From the IMG/VR virus record IMGVR_UViG_3300042540_001487, positions 1-21,423 of that record: a stretch of DNA of 21,423 bases, one strand, 5' to 3'. Source of the stretch: a virus. The position numbers and the translations under genes were made by a program. Below, piece by piece: positions 1-6,530 of the stretch (its first letter is position 1; every line of letters starts with the position of its first letter). Below the pieces are notes generated by a model. It was not told the DNA's origin and made no database searches. It saw only the letters and a program-made list of their open reading frames with translations.

Positions 1-4
1 AATA

Positions 5-151
5 ATGCCAATACCTAAACCAACACCAGACGAGAAGCGCGAGGACTTTATGGCTCGATGCATGTCCGACTCTAAAATGTTAAACGAATACAAAGATGCC
101 GCCCAGCGTTACGCTATCTGCATTACCTCATACAAAGAAAGCAAACCATGA
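5..151 (+). CDS. Small conserved phage protein, 48 aa
   Basis: The frame opens with MPIPKPTPDEKREDF, followed by a segment containing ARCMSD and a QRYAIC motif. Recalled phage proteins share this pattern (PxPKP, then F[IM]xRCM, then QR.A.C), either as standalone small proteins or as an N-terminal piece of head-maturation proteases; this was not checked by search. No catalytic residues or membrane segment are visible, so the function is unknown. Its stop overlaps the next start in an ATGA arrangement (148-151), which suggests translational coupling to the methyltransferase. The start lies 5 bases from the window edge, so a longer form beginning upstream cannot be excluded. Confidence 0.7.
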   Translation: MPIPKPTPDEKREDFMARCMSDSKMLNEYKDAAQRYAICITSYKESKP

Positions 152-1326
152 ACAGCACCCTCACCCCTCTTGGCCAGATCAAGGCAAACCCAAACAACCC
201 GAGAACCATCAAGGACGTCAAGTTCAAGAAGCTCGTCGAATCAATCCGGACCTTTCCAAAGATGCTGGAGCTCCGTCCTATCGTCGTCAATGATGACATG
301 GTGGTCCTCGGAGGCAACATGCGTCTCAAGGCATGCAAGGAGGCAGGTATCAAGGAGGTGCCGGTGATCAAGGCCAGCGACCTTTCGGAGGAGGAGCAGC
401 GCCAGTTCATCATTAAAGACAATGTCGGCTTTGGAGACTGGGACTGGGAGATGCTCGCAAACGAATGGGATGTCTCTGAATTGGATGAGTGGGGGATGGA
501 CCTGCCCAAGGACATGTTTTTAACTGATGACGAGGTGCACGAGGATGAGGTTCCCGAGATGCCTGAGGAGCCAATCACCAAGCCCGGCGACCTTTGGATA
601 TTGGGAAGCCATCGTCTCCTTTGCGGTGATTCCACAAACACCCAGCATGTCGATCGCCTCATGAATAAAGAGCAAGCGGACATGATCTTCACGGATCCAC
701 CTTGGAATGTTAACTACGGAGCTCAAAAGAGCAATGGCATCTGGGGCAAGCAGCAGAGGACCATTCTCAATGACCACATGGATGATGACAAGTGGGATGA
801 GTTCGTCGCAGGATTTTGTGCCAGCTTCTTTATTGCCTCCAAGCCCGGTGCACCTATCTACGTAGTGATGTCAGCGCAGGAGTGGCCATCGCTTCAAACC
901 AATCTTATTAATTCTGGTTTCCACTGGTCTTCGACTATCATTTGGAAAAAGGACAGTCTGGTCATCTCTCGCAAAGACTACCACACCCAATACGAACCGA
1001 TTTGGTATGGTTGGAATGATAAAGCCGCTCGCCTAGTTCAAGTGGAGGACCGCAAGCAGTCTGATGTATGGGAGGTGGCTCGCCCCAAGGTTTCAGAGCT
1101 GCATCCAACCACCAAGCCCATCGAGTTGATTGCACGAGCCTTGAACAACTCCTCCAAAGCAGGAAACCTCGTTCTTGACCTGTTTGGCGGTTCCGGCTCA
1201 ACCATGATAGCCTGTGAACAGACGGGTCGCAAGAATTGCAGCATGGAGTTGGATCCTAAGTACTGCGACGTCATAGTTAAGCGCTGGGAGAACCTCACGG
1301 GCCAGAAAGCCGTCCTCGAAAAATAG
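148..1326 (+). CDS. ParB-like nuclease-fold domain fused to a DNA adenine/cytosine methyltransferase
   Basis: This is a 392-aa two-domain protein. Residues 1-118 look like a ParB/sulfiredoxin-type domain, with NNPRTI at 16-21 and GGNMRLKACKEAG at 55-67. Residues 145-392 are an amino-methyltransferase with DPPW (183-186, motif IV), HPTTKP (319-324) and DLFGGSGST (344-352, AdoMet-binding motif I). Motif IV before motif I is the beta-class order, typical of N6-adenine or N4-cytosine enzymes. All key motifs are intact, so it should be active, but the recognition sequence cannot be read from the protein. Such fusions are common in phages and prophages. Likely roles are protecting phage DNA from host restriction or marking DNA around packaging. 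No partner restriction endonuclease is visible next to it. The start is fixed by the ATGA overlap with the upstream ORF. Confidence 0.9.
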   Translation: MNSTLTPLGQIKANPNNPRTIKDVKFKKLVESIRTFPKMLELRPIVVNDDMVVLGGNMRLKACKEAGIKEVPVIKASDLSEEEQRQFIIKDNVGFGDWDWEMLANEWDVSELDEWGMDLPKDMFLTDDEVHEDEVPEMPEEPITKPGDLWILGSHRLLCGDSTNTQHVDRLMNKEQADMIFTDPPWNVNYGAQKSNGIWGKQQRTILNDHMDDDKWDEFVAGFCASFFIASKPGAPIYVVMSAQEWPSLQTNLINSGFHWSSTIIWKKDSLVISRKDYHTQYEPIWYGWNDKAARLVQVEDRKQSDVWEVARPKVSELHPTTKPIELIARALNNSSKAGNLVLDLFGGSGSTMIACEQTGRKNCSMELDPKYCDVIVKRWENLTGQKAVLEK

Positions 1327-1393
1327 TGTCGATTTTACTTGCGACATTGGGAAAGAGATGCCATTTTTGGTCTATATATAAATAGTGTGCACA

Positions 1394-1639
1394 ATGAGAA
1401 CGAAACAGGAGATTCGACATTTGCTTTCACAGGTACACGTCGGCACCTTCACCAAAACAGACGCAGACATATACTTTGACACAGCAAAAGGTACTTTCTA
1501 CGTTTCAGTGATTGACGGTGCCGGGAACAGGAAAAACCCGATGAAGGATGTCCGCACCATAGATGACCTTCTCCAGAAGTATCGTAACCAGTGGCAGTGG
1601 ACACCTCAAGGGAAAAAATTCTTTGCAGACGAAATATAA
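1394..1639 (+). CDS. Small protein A of a five-gene paralogous cluster, 81 aa
   Basis: The product begins MRTKQEIRHLLSQ, matching the N-terminal motif of three following genes (M[KR][TS][KR][KQ]E[IL]xxLL). I chose the ATG at 1394 over an in-frame GTG at 1385 because it places the shared motif at the start. The rest appears beta-rich, with TFYVSVIDGAG at residues 34-44, then a short helix (DVRTIDDLLQKY). Residues 34-49 resemble residues 42-55 of the fifth protein in the cluster. There is no signal peptide or membrane segment. A 67-bp gap separates it from the methyltransferase, so the cluster may have its own promoter, but I could not identify one. Function unknown. Confidence 0.75.
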   Translation: MRTKQEIRHLLSQVHVGTFTKTDADIYFDTAKGTFYVSVIDGAGNRKNPMKDVRTIDDLLQKYRNQWQWTPQGKKFFADEI

Positions 1640-1648
1640 AATCACAAT

Positions 1649-1879
1649 ATGAAAACGAGGAAAGAAATAGTAGCGCTTCTTAGTCAACAAGTTAATCTTG
1701 CCGACACAAAGGCAAACTTTGATGCGACAATGAAAAGCATCGACACGACCTACAAGGCAATACAAGCAAAGTTGAAGAAGTTGGAGAGCAGCTTCAATCG
1801 AGATCCAGAACCGGATGGTTACGTCAGAGAAATTAACAACGTGCTTGAATCACTGAAAGATATTAATAGCTCACTATAA
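1649..1879 (+). CDS. Small protein B of the paralogous cluster, 76 aa, helical
   Basis: The product begins MKTRKEIVALLSQQV, the clearest version of the cluster motif with protein C. The remainder is rich in K, E, D, S and L and looks fully alpha-helical, probably a small helical bundle or coiled coil. It ends in a TAATG overlap with the next gene (stop 1877-1879, start 1879), so the two are probably translated together. No known domain was recognised and no cysteine, metal-binding or catalytic pattern is visible. Cytoplasmic location is inferred from the absence of any hydrophobic segment. Confidence 0.75.
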   Translation: MKTRKEIVALLSQQVNLADTKANFDATMKSIDTTYKAIQAKLKKLESSFNRDPEPDGYVREINNVLESLKDINSSL

Positions 1880-2100
1880 TGAAAACAAAAAAAGAACTTG
1901 TCACAATGCTCAGCGAGCAGGTCAAAGAGGTTAATTTGGCTTTATCAAATCCTGCCGTCAATAATTTTGACGCAATGAAAGCAGCGGTAAACTATTTTAG
2001 AACAGAGGCGACAAGAGCAAAGGATGACAAAGCCTTAGATTTAATTAAAAAAATAGAAGACTCAAATTTAAAACTTCGTAAATATCTCGAAAAAAATTAG
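1879..2100 (+). CDS. Small protein C of the paralogous cluster, 73 aa, helical
   Basis: The product begins MKTKKELVTMLSEQVKEVN and continues as a charged helical protein ending YLEKN. The segment EQVKEVNLALSN resembles EHIKEINLANAE in protein D, so C links the B-type and D-type members. The gene is unusually AT-rich: my hand count gives about 31% GC over 1981-2100, against about 50% or more in the structural genes. This suggests separate ancestry. Its start overlaps the stop of B by one base. Function unknown. Confidence 0.75.
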   Translation: MKTKKELVTMLSEQVKEVNLALSNPAVNNFDAMKAAVNYFRTEATRAKDDKALDLIKKIEDSNLKLRKYLEKN

Positions 2101-2122
2101 CCAGCACTAAATAAACAACACC

Positions 2123-2371
2123 ATGAAAAACACAAACCCAGTCGCCGCAAAGATCGCGGAGCACATCAAAGAAATCAATCTCGCCAATGCAGAAGTCAAC
2201 TTGGCTGCAGACTACAAAAAAGCAAAAAAAATCGGAATCGATATTTACAGCAAAATTGTCGATCTGAAGGGAATCGCATCTAAAGGTGAAGATAAGCAGA
2301 TGGAAACACTTCTAAGAGAATTTGATAAAGCGCTATCAAAAGTGCAGCAGTATATTGACTCAAAACAATAA
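2123..2371 (+). CDS. Small protein D of the paralogous cluster, 82 aa, helical
   Basis: The N-terminus (MKNTNPVAAKIAEHIKEIN) is the most diverged of the five and lacks the KKE[IL] core. From residue 13 it aligns with protein C (EHIKEINLA versus EQVKEVNLA). The rest is helical and lysine-rich, ending VQQYIDSKQ. It is separated from C by 22 bases and from E by 4 bases. No membrane segment or known motif was found. Membership in the family is moderately supported; the coding call is supported by tight packing, by codon use like its neighbours and by the similarity to C. Confidence 0.72.
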   Translation: MKNTNPVAAKIAEHIKEINLANAEVNLAADYKKAKKIGIDIYSKIVDLKGIASKGEDKQMETLLREFDKALSKVQQYIDSKQ

Positions 2372-2375
2372 AACC

Positions 2376-2783
2376 ATGAGGTCGAAAAAAGAACTTGCAC
2401 AGCTCTTAGGTAGAAACGAACAGAACCTACCTGCTGCTCCCGGCTTTCGTAAACAGGAGTCCGGCAAGTATTCTATCGGAGTCTTTAAGGATGCAGACAA
2501 CGTTTATTTTACCCTTAAAAATGGAGCGGGATGGGACAAACCAAGTGGAGACGATAACTTTACACTTTGGATTAGTGACGGGAGAACGCGCAGTCGATCT
2601 GAAAAAATAACTTTCACCGACAGCAGCCAAGTGTCAAGTTTTGCTAAAAAGCTGTACGACATCGCTAAGAAAAAAGGCGTGCAGCAAAATCAGACCGCAG
2701 CCGATTACGAAAAGGTCCTCAAGATGTGGTTGAAGGCAAAAAGAGATGTCCAGTACGGAGGTGGTCCTAACGAGTACGATTAA
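2376..2783 (+). CDS. Small protein E of the paralogous cluster, 135 aa
   Basis: The ATG at 2376 was chosen because the product then starts MRSKKELAQLLG, matching the cluster motif. An upstream in-frame ATG at 2322 would add 18 residues overlapping gene D and is unlikely. After the motif comes a beta-rich region with NVYFTLKNGAG at residues 42-52, which parallels TFYVSVIDGAG in protein A, then NFTLWISDGR. Two helices follow (about 85-100 and 108-125) and the tail is glycine-rich. It is the largest member and the last before the TerS-like gene. No known family was recognised; a nucleic-acid or protein-binding role is only a guess. Confidence 0.75.
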   Translation: MRSKKELAQLLGRNEQNLPAAPGFRKQESGKYSIGVFKDADNVYFTLKNGAGWDKPSGDDNFTLWISDGRTRSRSEKITFTDSSQVSSFAKKLYDIAKKKGVQQNQTAADYEKVLKMWLKAKRDVQYGGGPNEYD

Positions 2784-2792
2784 GAATAATTA

Positions 2793-3140
2793 ATGGCAAG
2801 AGTCCTGTCCGACAATTCGGCAACTAAAAAGACGATGCTCGAGAACCTCGAAAAGGCTCTCGGCGTCGTTACTGTTGCTGCTCATAACACAGGCATCCAC
2901 CGGGACACGCATTACAACTGGATGCAAACCGACGAGGAGTATAAAGCCAAGGTCTCCTCTCTTAAGGAGGTCACCATCGACTTTGCAGAGGCCCAACTGC
3001 ACAAATTAATCAAAGAGGGTAACGTCGCCGCGACAATCTTTTTCCTAAAAACCCAAGGCAAGAACCGAGGTTATATAGAGCGGCAGGAAATCACCGGTAC
3101 AGATGGAGCTCCGATCATTGAGATTATCGGGAACATCTAA
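2793..3140 (+). CDS. TerS-like helix-turn-helix protein (putative terminase small subunit)
   Basis: This 115-aa protein has a helix-turn-helix-like stretch at about residues 25-50, where AAHNTGIHRDTHYNWM is followed by DEEYKAKV. It then has a C-terminal helical segment with EGNVAATIFFLKTQGKNRGY. That arrangement (AAxxxGIxRxTxYxW, then EGNxxAxxFxLKxxG) is typical of small terminase subunits and related phage DNA-binding proteins, which recognise the packaging site and feed DNA to the large subunit. The large subunit is not next to it: the following gene starts 22 bases on and is a tail gene, and no ATPase/nuclease gene occurs in the window. A transcription regulator using the same fold is the alternative. 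Confidence 0.6.
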   Translation: MARVLSDNSATKKTMLENLEKALGVVTVAAHNTGIHRDTHYNWMQTDEEYKAKVSSLKEVTIDFAEAQLHKLIKEGNVAATIFFLKTQGKNRGYIERQEITGTDGAPIIEIIGNI

Positions 3141-3162
3141 ACCAAAAAAGTCAATTTAATAG

Positions 3163-3735
3163 ATGAGAGTCGAGATACCAAAAACACTGGACGACGTCAC
3201 GCTCCGGACTTATATCGCATACATGAACGCGAAGACTGAGTCCGAGCGCATCAGTGCTTATACCGGAATCAAGAAGACCGTAGTGGAGAACTGGAACTAC
3301 GAAGCGATCAACAAGACACTGGAATTGATCGAGAGGAGTGTTTCCGAGTGCACGCCAATTCATGTGCCGACCTTCAGGCTTGACGGTCAGTTGTTTGGAT
3401 TCATTCCGGACATGGACCTCATCACAATGAGGGAGCACGTCGATGCGGAGGCATGGGCAGGTGAGATATGGAAGGGCACGACAGTCAACTGGAGCTACAT
3501 GCCACAGCTTATGGCGGTGCTCTTCCGACCTGTCATCGCACAACTGGGAGAGCAGTACGAGATAAAGAAGTACACAATGGAAGAGGCGAAGCGCTACGTC
3601 GAGACGATGAAGGGAATGAGAATGAGCCAAGTGCAAGGGGCACTGGTTTTTTTTTCGACTATCGCTCGCGACTGCGTGACAAGTACTCTCGAGGATCAGC
3701 TGACGGAGGCGATGAAGGAGATGACGGCGAAATAG
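3163..3735 (+). CDS. Tail assembly chaperone-like protein, zero-frame product (190 aa)
   Basis: The product begins MRVEIPKTLDDVTLRTYIAY and contains FGFIPDMDLITM (about residues 73-84) and a conserved-looking stretch with W, M and LFRPV. I recall similar phage proteins of unknown function with the FGFIPxxDxIxxxE pattern; this was not checked. The tail assembly chaperone assignment rests mainly on the architecture: a first ORF, a T-run slippery site near its end, and an overlapping -1 frame that continues to the next gene, as in lambda gpG/gpGT. The ordinary product would carry 26 zero-frame residues after the slip site. Such chaperones coat the tape measure before tube polymerisation. Here the gene is about 8 kb upstream of the tape measure rather than adjacent, which is unusual. 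Confidence 0.6.
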   Translation: MRVEIPKTLDDVTLRTYIAYMNAKTESERISAYTGIKKTVVENWNYEAINKTLELIERSVSECTPIHVPTFRLDGQLFGFIPDMDLITMREHVDAEAWAGEIWKGTTVNWSYMPQLMAVLFRPVIAQLGEQYEIKKYTMEEAKRYVETMKGMRMSQVQGALVFFSTIARDCVTSTLEDQLTEAMKEMTAK

Positions 3736-3929
3736 ACTTAACCCCAGACGGCCTTGACCGGTACGGGTGGTTGCACATCCTTGAGATCTTAAGCTCCAAC
3801 GATGTGACAAAGTTTGACGCAGTACTCGACCGGAACATATATGAGATTTATACGCACCTCAGCTATATGCGAGACTTTAACGCCGAGAAGCTGAGAATGC
3901 TCAAACGAATAAAGAAAGGCCATGTTTAA
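3163..3929 (+). CDS. Tail assembly chaperone-like -1 frameshift fusion (about 255 aa)
   Basis: Ribosomes slipping back one base on the T run would read 164 residues of the first frame, then 91 residues in the -1 frame to the stop at 3927-3929. The added part starts FDYRSRLRDKY, has an acidic Gly/Asp-rich linker, then a compact helical domain with RYGWLHILEI, FDAVL and a basic end (LKRIKKGHV). The joined sequence reads smoothly across the site. The C-terminal part resembles the second-frame domain of other phage chaperones, which contacts the tape measure in lambda. The -1 frame has no well-placed start codon of its own for this domain (its only upstream ATG, 3468, yields a nonsense-looking N-terminus). 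The stop overlaps the fibre gene start by 8 bases. A homopolymer sequencing error is the main alternative. Confidence 0.6.
3647..3655 (+). promoter_or_regulatory. Programmed -1 frameshift slippery site (nine T run)
   Basis: Nine consecutive T residues lie so that, in the zero frame, codons are GTT TTT TTT TCG. The heptamer T TTT TTT (3648-3654) is an ideal X XXY YYZ slip site: both Phe tRNAs re-pair perfectly after moving back one base. An AAGGGG stretch at 3635-3640 lies just upstream and could act as a stimulator, although Shine-Dalgarno pairing is weak in Bacteroidota. I could not identify a convincing downstream stem-loop or pseudoknot. The position near the end of the first ORF matches known chaperone shift sites. 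Confidence 0.6.
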
Positions 3930-6267
3930 TAACATCAGTTACAACGTCGTCGTCGAGCGCTTCAAGGTGTTTGCAGACGGCCACTTCCTTATCAAACGAT
4001 TCACTCACGGGCAGGTTGACCAGACCGACCTCGATAAGGACCAGCTCTTTCCCTGGATGCACGTAGCACCGGTGGAGGTTCGCGCAGCGGCAGGAGCTCG
4101 CGTGTTCACCTTTGATGTGATCTTTGCGGACATACCAAGGGACAAAGAAGACAAGACCGACTATCAGAAGGAATCAATTAGCGACTGCATCCGGTTGGCC
4201 GAGGACTTGCTTAGCGAGATCCAGAACGGCCAGACAGTCTTCGGCGATCTTGTGGAGGTGGATGGCGAGAGCAGCATCACTCCTTTTATTGAGGAGTGGA
4301 CTCACACCCTAAGCGGGTGCACTTTGGCTTTAACTATATCTGTTCCAAACAACTACTCCGCGTGTGATATACCTGCGGACTGGGCGATTGGTGGTGGTGG
4401 TTCTGGCACACCGCCTTCTCCTTTACCATCCCTTGTGCTTCGGGTCAATAACGTCGACAACACGGTGCAGAACGTCCTCGACCTTGTCAACGGCACGAAC
4501 ATCACTATCGAAGACCTCGGAGACGGCAGGGTCCGTATCAATTCGTCAGGAGGTGGCGGTGGGTCAGTAGCATGGGGAGCCATCACGGGCACCCTATCGA
4601 GTCAAGTCGACCTCCAGAATGCTCTCAACTTGAAAGCTGACATCTTAAGTCTGGGAGCGGTAGCCTTCTCAAACGACTATGATGACCTCGACAACAAGCC
4701 AACGATACCGGACGCGACTACTTTTGTCCCTTATACTGGAGCCACTGCAAGCGTAGATCTGGGCGTGCATTCCTTAAAGGCTAACGATGGCACAACTAAC
4801 ACGGAGGTGAATGCTAGTTTCTTTGGAGTGCAGAACGCAGCAAGCACGAAGTACTCTGTCCTAACCGAGTCAGGCATTACTGTCACCGACGTCGCAGCGA
4901 GTAACGTGATGAACTTGAACGCTGGAGGTCTGACCTTCCCTGACACGACAACTCAGTACACGGCAGCTGTGAACGCGGACTGGAACGCAACAAGCGGACT
5001 AGCTGAGATACTTAATAAACCCACGATTCCAGCAGCGCAAATACAATCAGATTGGACACAAACCAATAACGCAGCGCTCGACTTTATCAAGAACAAACCG
5101 ACGTTACCCGGCACGATAGGCGACATGCTCAAGAGCGTCTATGACACCGACAACGACGGCATCGTAGATTTTGCTGAAGCACTCAAGACCGAGGTACGCA
5201 ACTCAACCGGAGCGACCTTGCACAAAGGTCACATCGTTCGTTTGAGTGGCAGCACAGGAAACCTTCCAAATGCAGTCTACGCTCAAGCCAATAACGACGC
5301 AAACAGTGCTCAGACCTTTGGAGTTGTATACCAAGACATCTCAAACAACAGTGATGGTTTTGTTATAACGCTGGGACAGATTAATACGCTCGACACCCGG
5401 AGCACTGCACCAAATGCCTTCACATCGGACACGCTGATTGATGGCGATGTTATTTACCTCTCGGCTACTACACCCGGTCACATTACCAATATCAAACCAA
5501 GCGCACCTCAACATATCGTTTACGTGGGCATGGTGGTACGGACATCACCGACAAACGGTACAATCCAGTATCGGATCCAGAACGGTTACGAGCTTGACGA
5601 AATCCACAACGTGGTTGCTTTGTCGCCAGTCAATAATGATTATTTATATTATGATGGGTCGACTTCGCTTTATCGTTTGCGTCAACTCACCGCTTCACTG
5701 ATAACCGATTCGACGACGGTGGGTCAGAGCCTTATGAAGCTCACCAACCCATCAGCGATTCGATACCTGCGAGTCAATGCCGACAATACCGTGACGGCTA
5801 TCTCGGCGGCTACGCTTAAGAGCGAACTTGGCTTGTTACGTGGTGTGCAAGCAACAACCCTTACGAACAGCAACACAATCGCGAGCACGAATATCACGGG
5901 CTGCATACTTGCACTTGATGCAAATAGTACTTATATAGGTAGAATGGTTGTATCAACAGGATATCCTAGCACTAATGGTTTTCCATTTTGGTTTACATTC
6001 CCAGCAGGGGCAACAATGAACGTTGGGCAACTATCGAGTACTACAGTTTCGGGTCAATTTATGCAATGGCAAGCAGTAACAAGCGGAACGGCATTAACCA
6101 ACCGTTTGAATCAGGCTAATACACAAATCGGTTTAGCTACTATTGAGATATTTATCAGTACTGGCGCGACTAGTGGTAATTTGACACCTGTGTTCAGTAC
6201 ATTCTCAAACGGAACAACAGCAACCGTGTACGGTAACGCAACATTCATTCAACTTGAAAAAATATAA
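3922..6267 (+). CDS. Tail fibre / receptor-binding protein with N-terminal tail-attachment domain
   Basis: A 781-aa modular protein. Residues 1-150 are a globular domain (WMHVAPVEV, FDVIFADIPRDK, a cysteine near the end) resembling small tail proteins and probably anchoring to the tail tip. Two glycine linkers follow (GGGGSG 157-162, GGGGG 210-214). Fibre-type segments come next: ITGTLSSQVDLQNALNLKA, then NKPT[IL]P repeated at 258, 365 and 391, and FVPYTGATASVDLG. Residues about 429-560 match the recurrent fibre module GATLHKGHIVRLSG...GFVITLGQI, and later comes a TNPSAIRYLRVNADNTV stretch. The last 125 residues form a separate tip domain that probably contacts the receptor. No cleavage or chaperone domain was recognised. 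The fibre call is strong; the domain borders are approximate. Confidence 0.85.
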   Translation: MFNNISYNVVVERFKVFADGHFLIKRFTHGQVDQTDLDKDQLFPWMHVAPVEVRAAAGARVFTFDVIFADIPRDKEDKTDYQKESISDCIRLAEDLLSEIQNGQTVFGDLVEVDGESSITPFIEEWTHTLSGCTLALTISVPNNYSACDIPADWAIGGGGSGTPPSPLPSLVLRVNNVDNTVQNVLDLVNGTNITIEDLGDGRVRINSSGGGGGSVAWGAITGTLSSQVDLQNALNLKADILSLGAVAFSNDYDDLDNKPTIPDATTFVPYTGATASVDLGVHSLKANDGTTNTEVNASFFGVQNAASTKYSVLTESGITVTDVAASNVMNLNAGGLTFPDTTTQYTAAVNADWNATSGLAEILNKPTIPAAQIQSDWTQTNNAALDFIKNKPTLPGTIGDMLKSVYDTDNDGIVDFAEALKTEVRNSTGATLHKGHIVRLSGSTGNLPNAVYAQANNDANSAQTFGVVYQDISNNSDGFVITLGQINTLDTRSTAPNAFTSDTLIDGDVIYLSATTPGHITNIKPSAPQHIVYVGMVVRTSPTNGTIQYRIQNGYELDEIHNVVALSPVNNDYLYYDGSTSLYRLRQLTASLITDSTTVGQSLMKLTNPSAIRYLRVNADNTVTAISAATLKSELGLLRGVQATTLTNSNTIASTNITGCILALDANSTYIGRMVVSTGYPSTNGFPFWFTFPAGATMNVGQLSSTTVSGQFMQWQAVTSGTALTNRLNQANTQIGLATIEIFISTGATSGNLTPVFSTFSNGTTATVYGNATFIQLEKI

Positions 6268-6269
6268 TC

Positions 6270-6530
6270 ATGAGAGATATACAACCCCTTGATATATGGA
6301 GTAACGGAGAAACCAAGACTGCCGTATGCCTTCGATTATATATCAGCTACGACGACCTTGAAAGTCGTGCTGTCTTCCAGTATGCACTTTGTGACTTGGA
6401 GGACCGTACTATTTATGAAGGTCAGGTGCTGGTTGATGGCCAGACCTACGTTGATTGGGGAGCCAGTGGAGACTCAAACAGTGAGGCTTATACCATTGCG
6501 GCTACACAACTTAACTTGACCATAATCTAA
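6270..6530 (+). CDS. Small fibre-associated conserved phage protein, 86 aa
   Basis: The protein begins MRDIQPLDIWSNGETKTA and ends AYTIAATQLNLTII. It has a YALCDLEDRTIYEGQV beta-hairpin-like region and DGQTYVDWGASGD. I recall short proteins with this pattern (PxxIWxNGExxxA at the start, AAxQLNLTxI at the end) beside tail fibre genes in Bacteroidota phages, where their role is unknown. It starts 2 bases after the fibre stop and ends in a TAATG overlap with the next gene, so it is in the same translation unit. A fibre-tip cap or fibre assembly role is inference from position only. Confidence 0.65.
   Translation: MRDIQPLDIWSNGETKTAVCLRLYISYDDLESRAVFQYALCDLEDRTIYEGQVLVDGQTYVDWGASGDSNSEAYTIAATQLNLTII

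Noticed and set aside
123-692. 189-aa minus-strand open frame opposite the methyltransferase
   Set aside because: Serine-rich shadow frame opposite a gene with clear motifs; no sensible protein features.
1327-1346. Inverted repeat TGTCG/CGACA just after the methyltransferase stop
   Set aside because: Five-base stem with a ten-base loop and no adjacent T tract; too weak to call a terminator.
1347-1393. AT-rich TATATATAAATA stretch as promoter of the small-gene cluster
   Set aside because: No TTTG element at 19-21 bases and no TAnnTTTG match, so no promoter can be supported.
3468-3656. ATG-started part of the -1 frame upstream of the slip site
   Set aside because: The peptide is low-quality and overlaps a better gene; only the portion after the slip site looks like protein.
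3151-3810. 219-aa minus-strand open frame opposite the chaperone-like gene
   Set aside because: Composition rich in His, Arg, Leu and Cys typical of an antisense shadow; the plus-strand genes explain the region.
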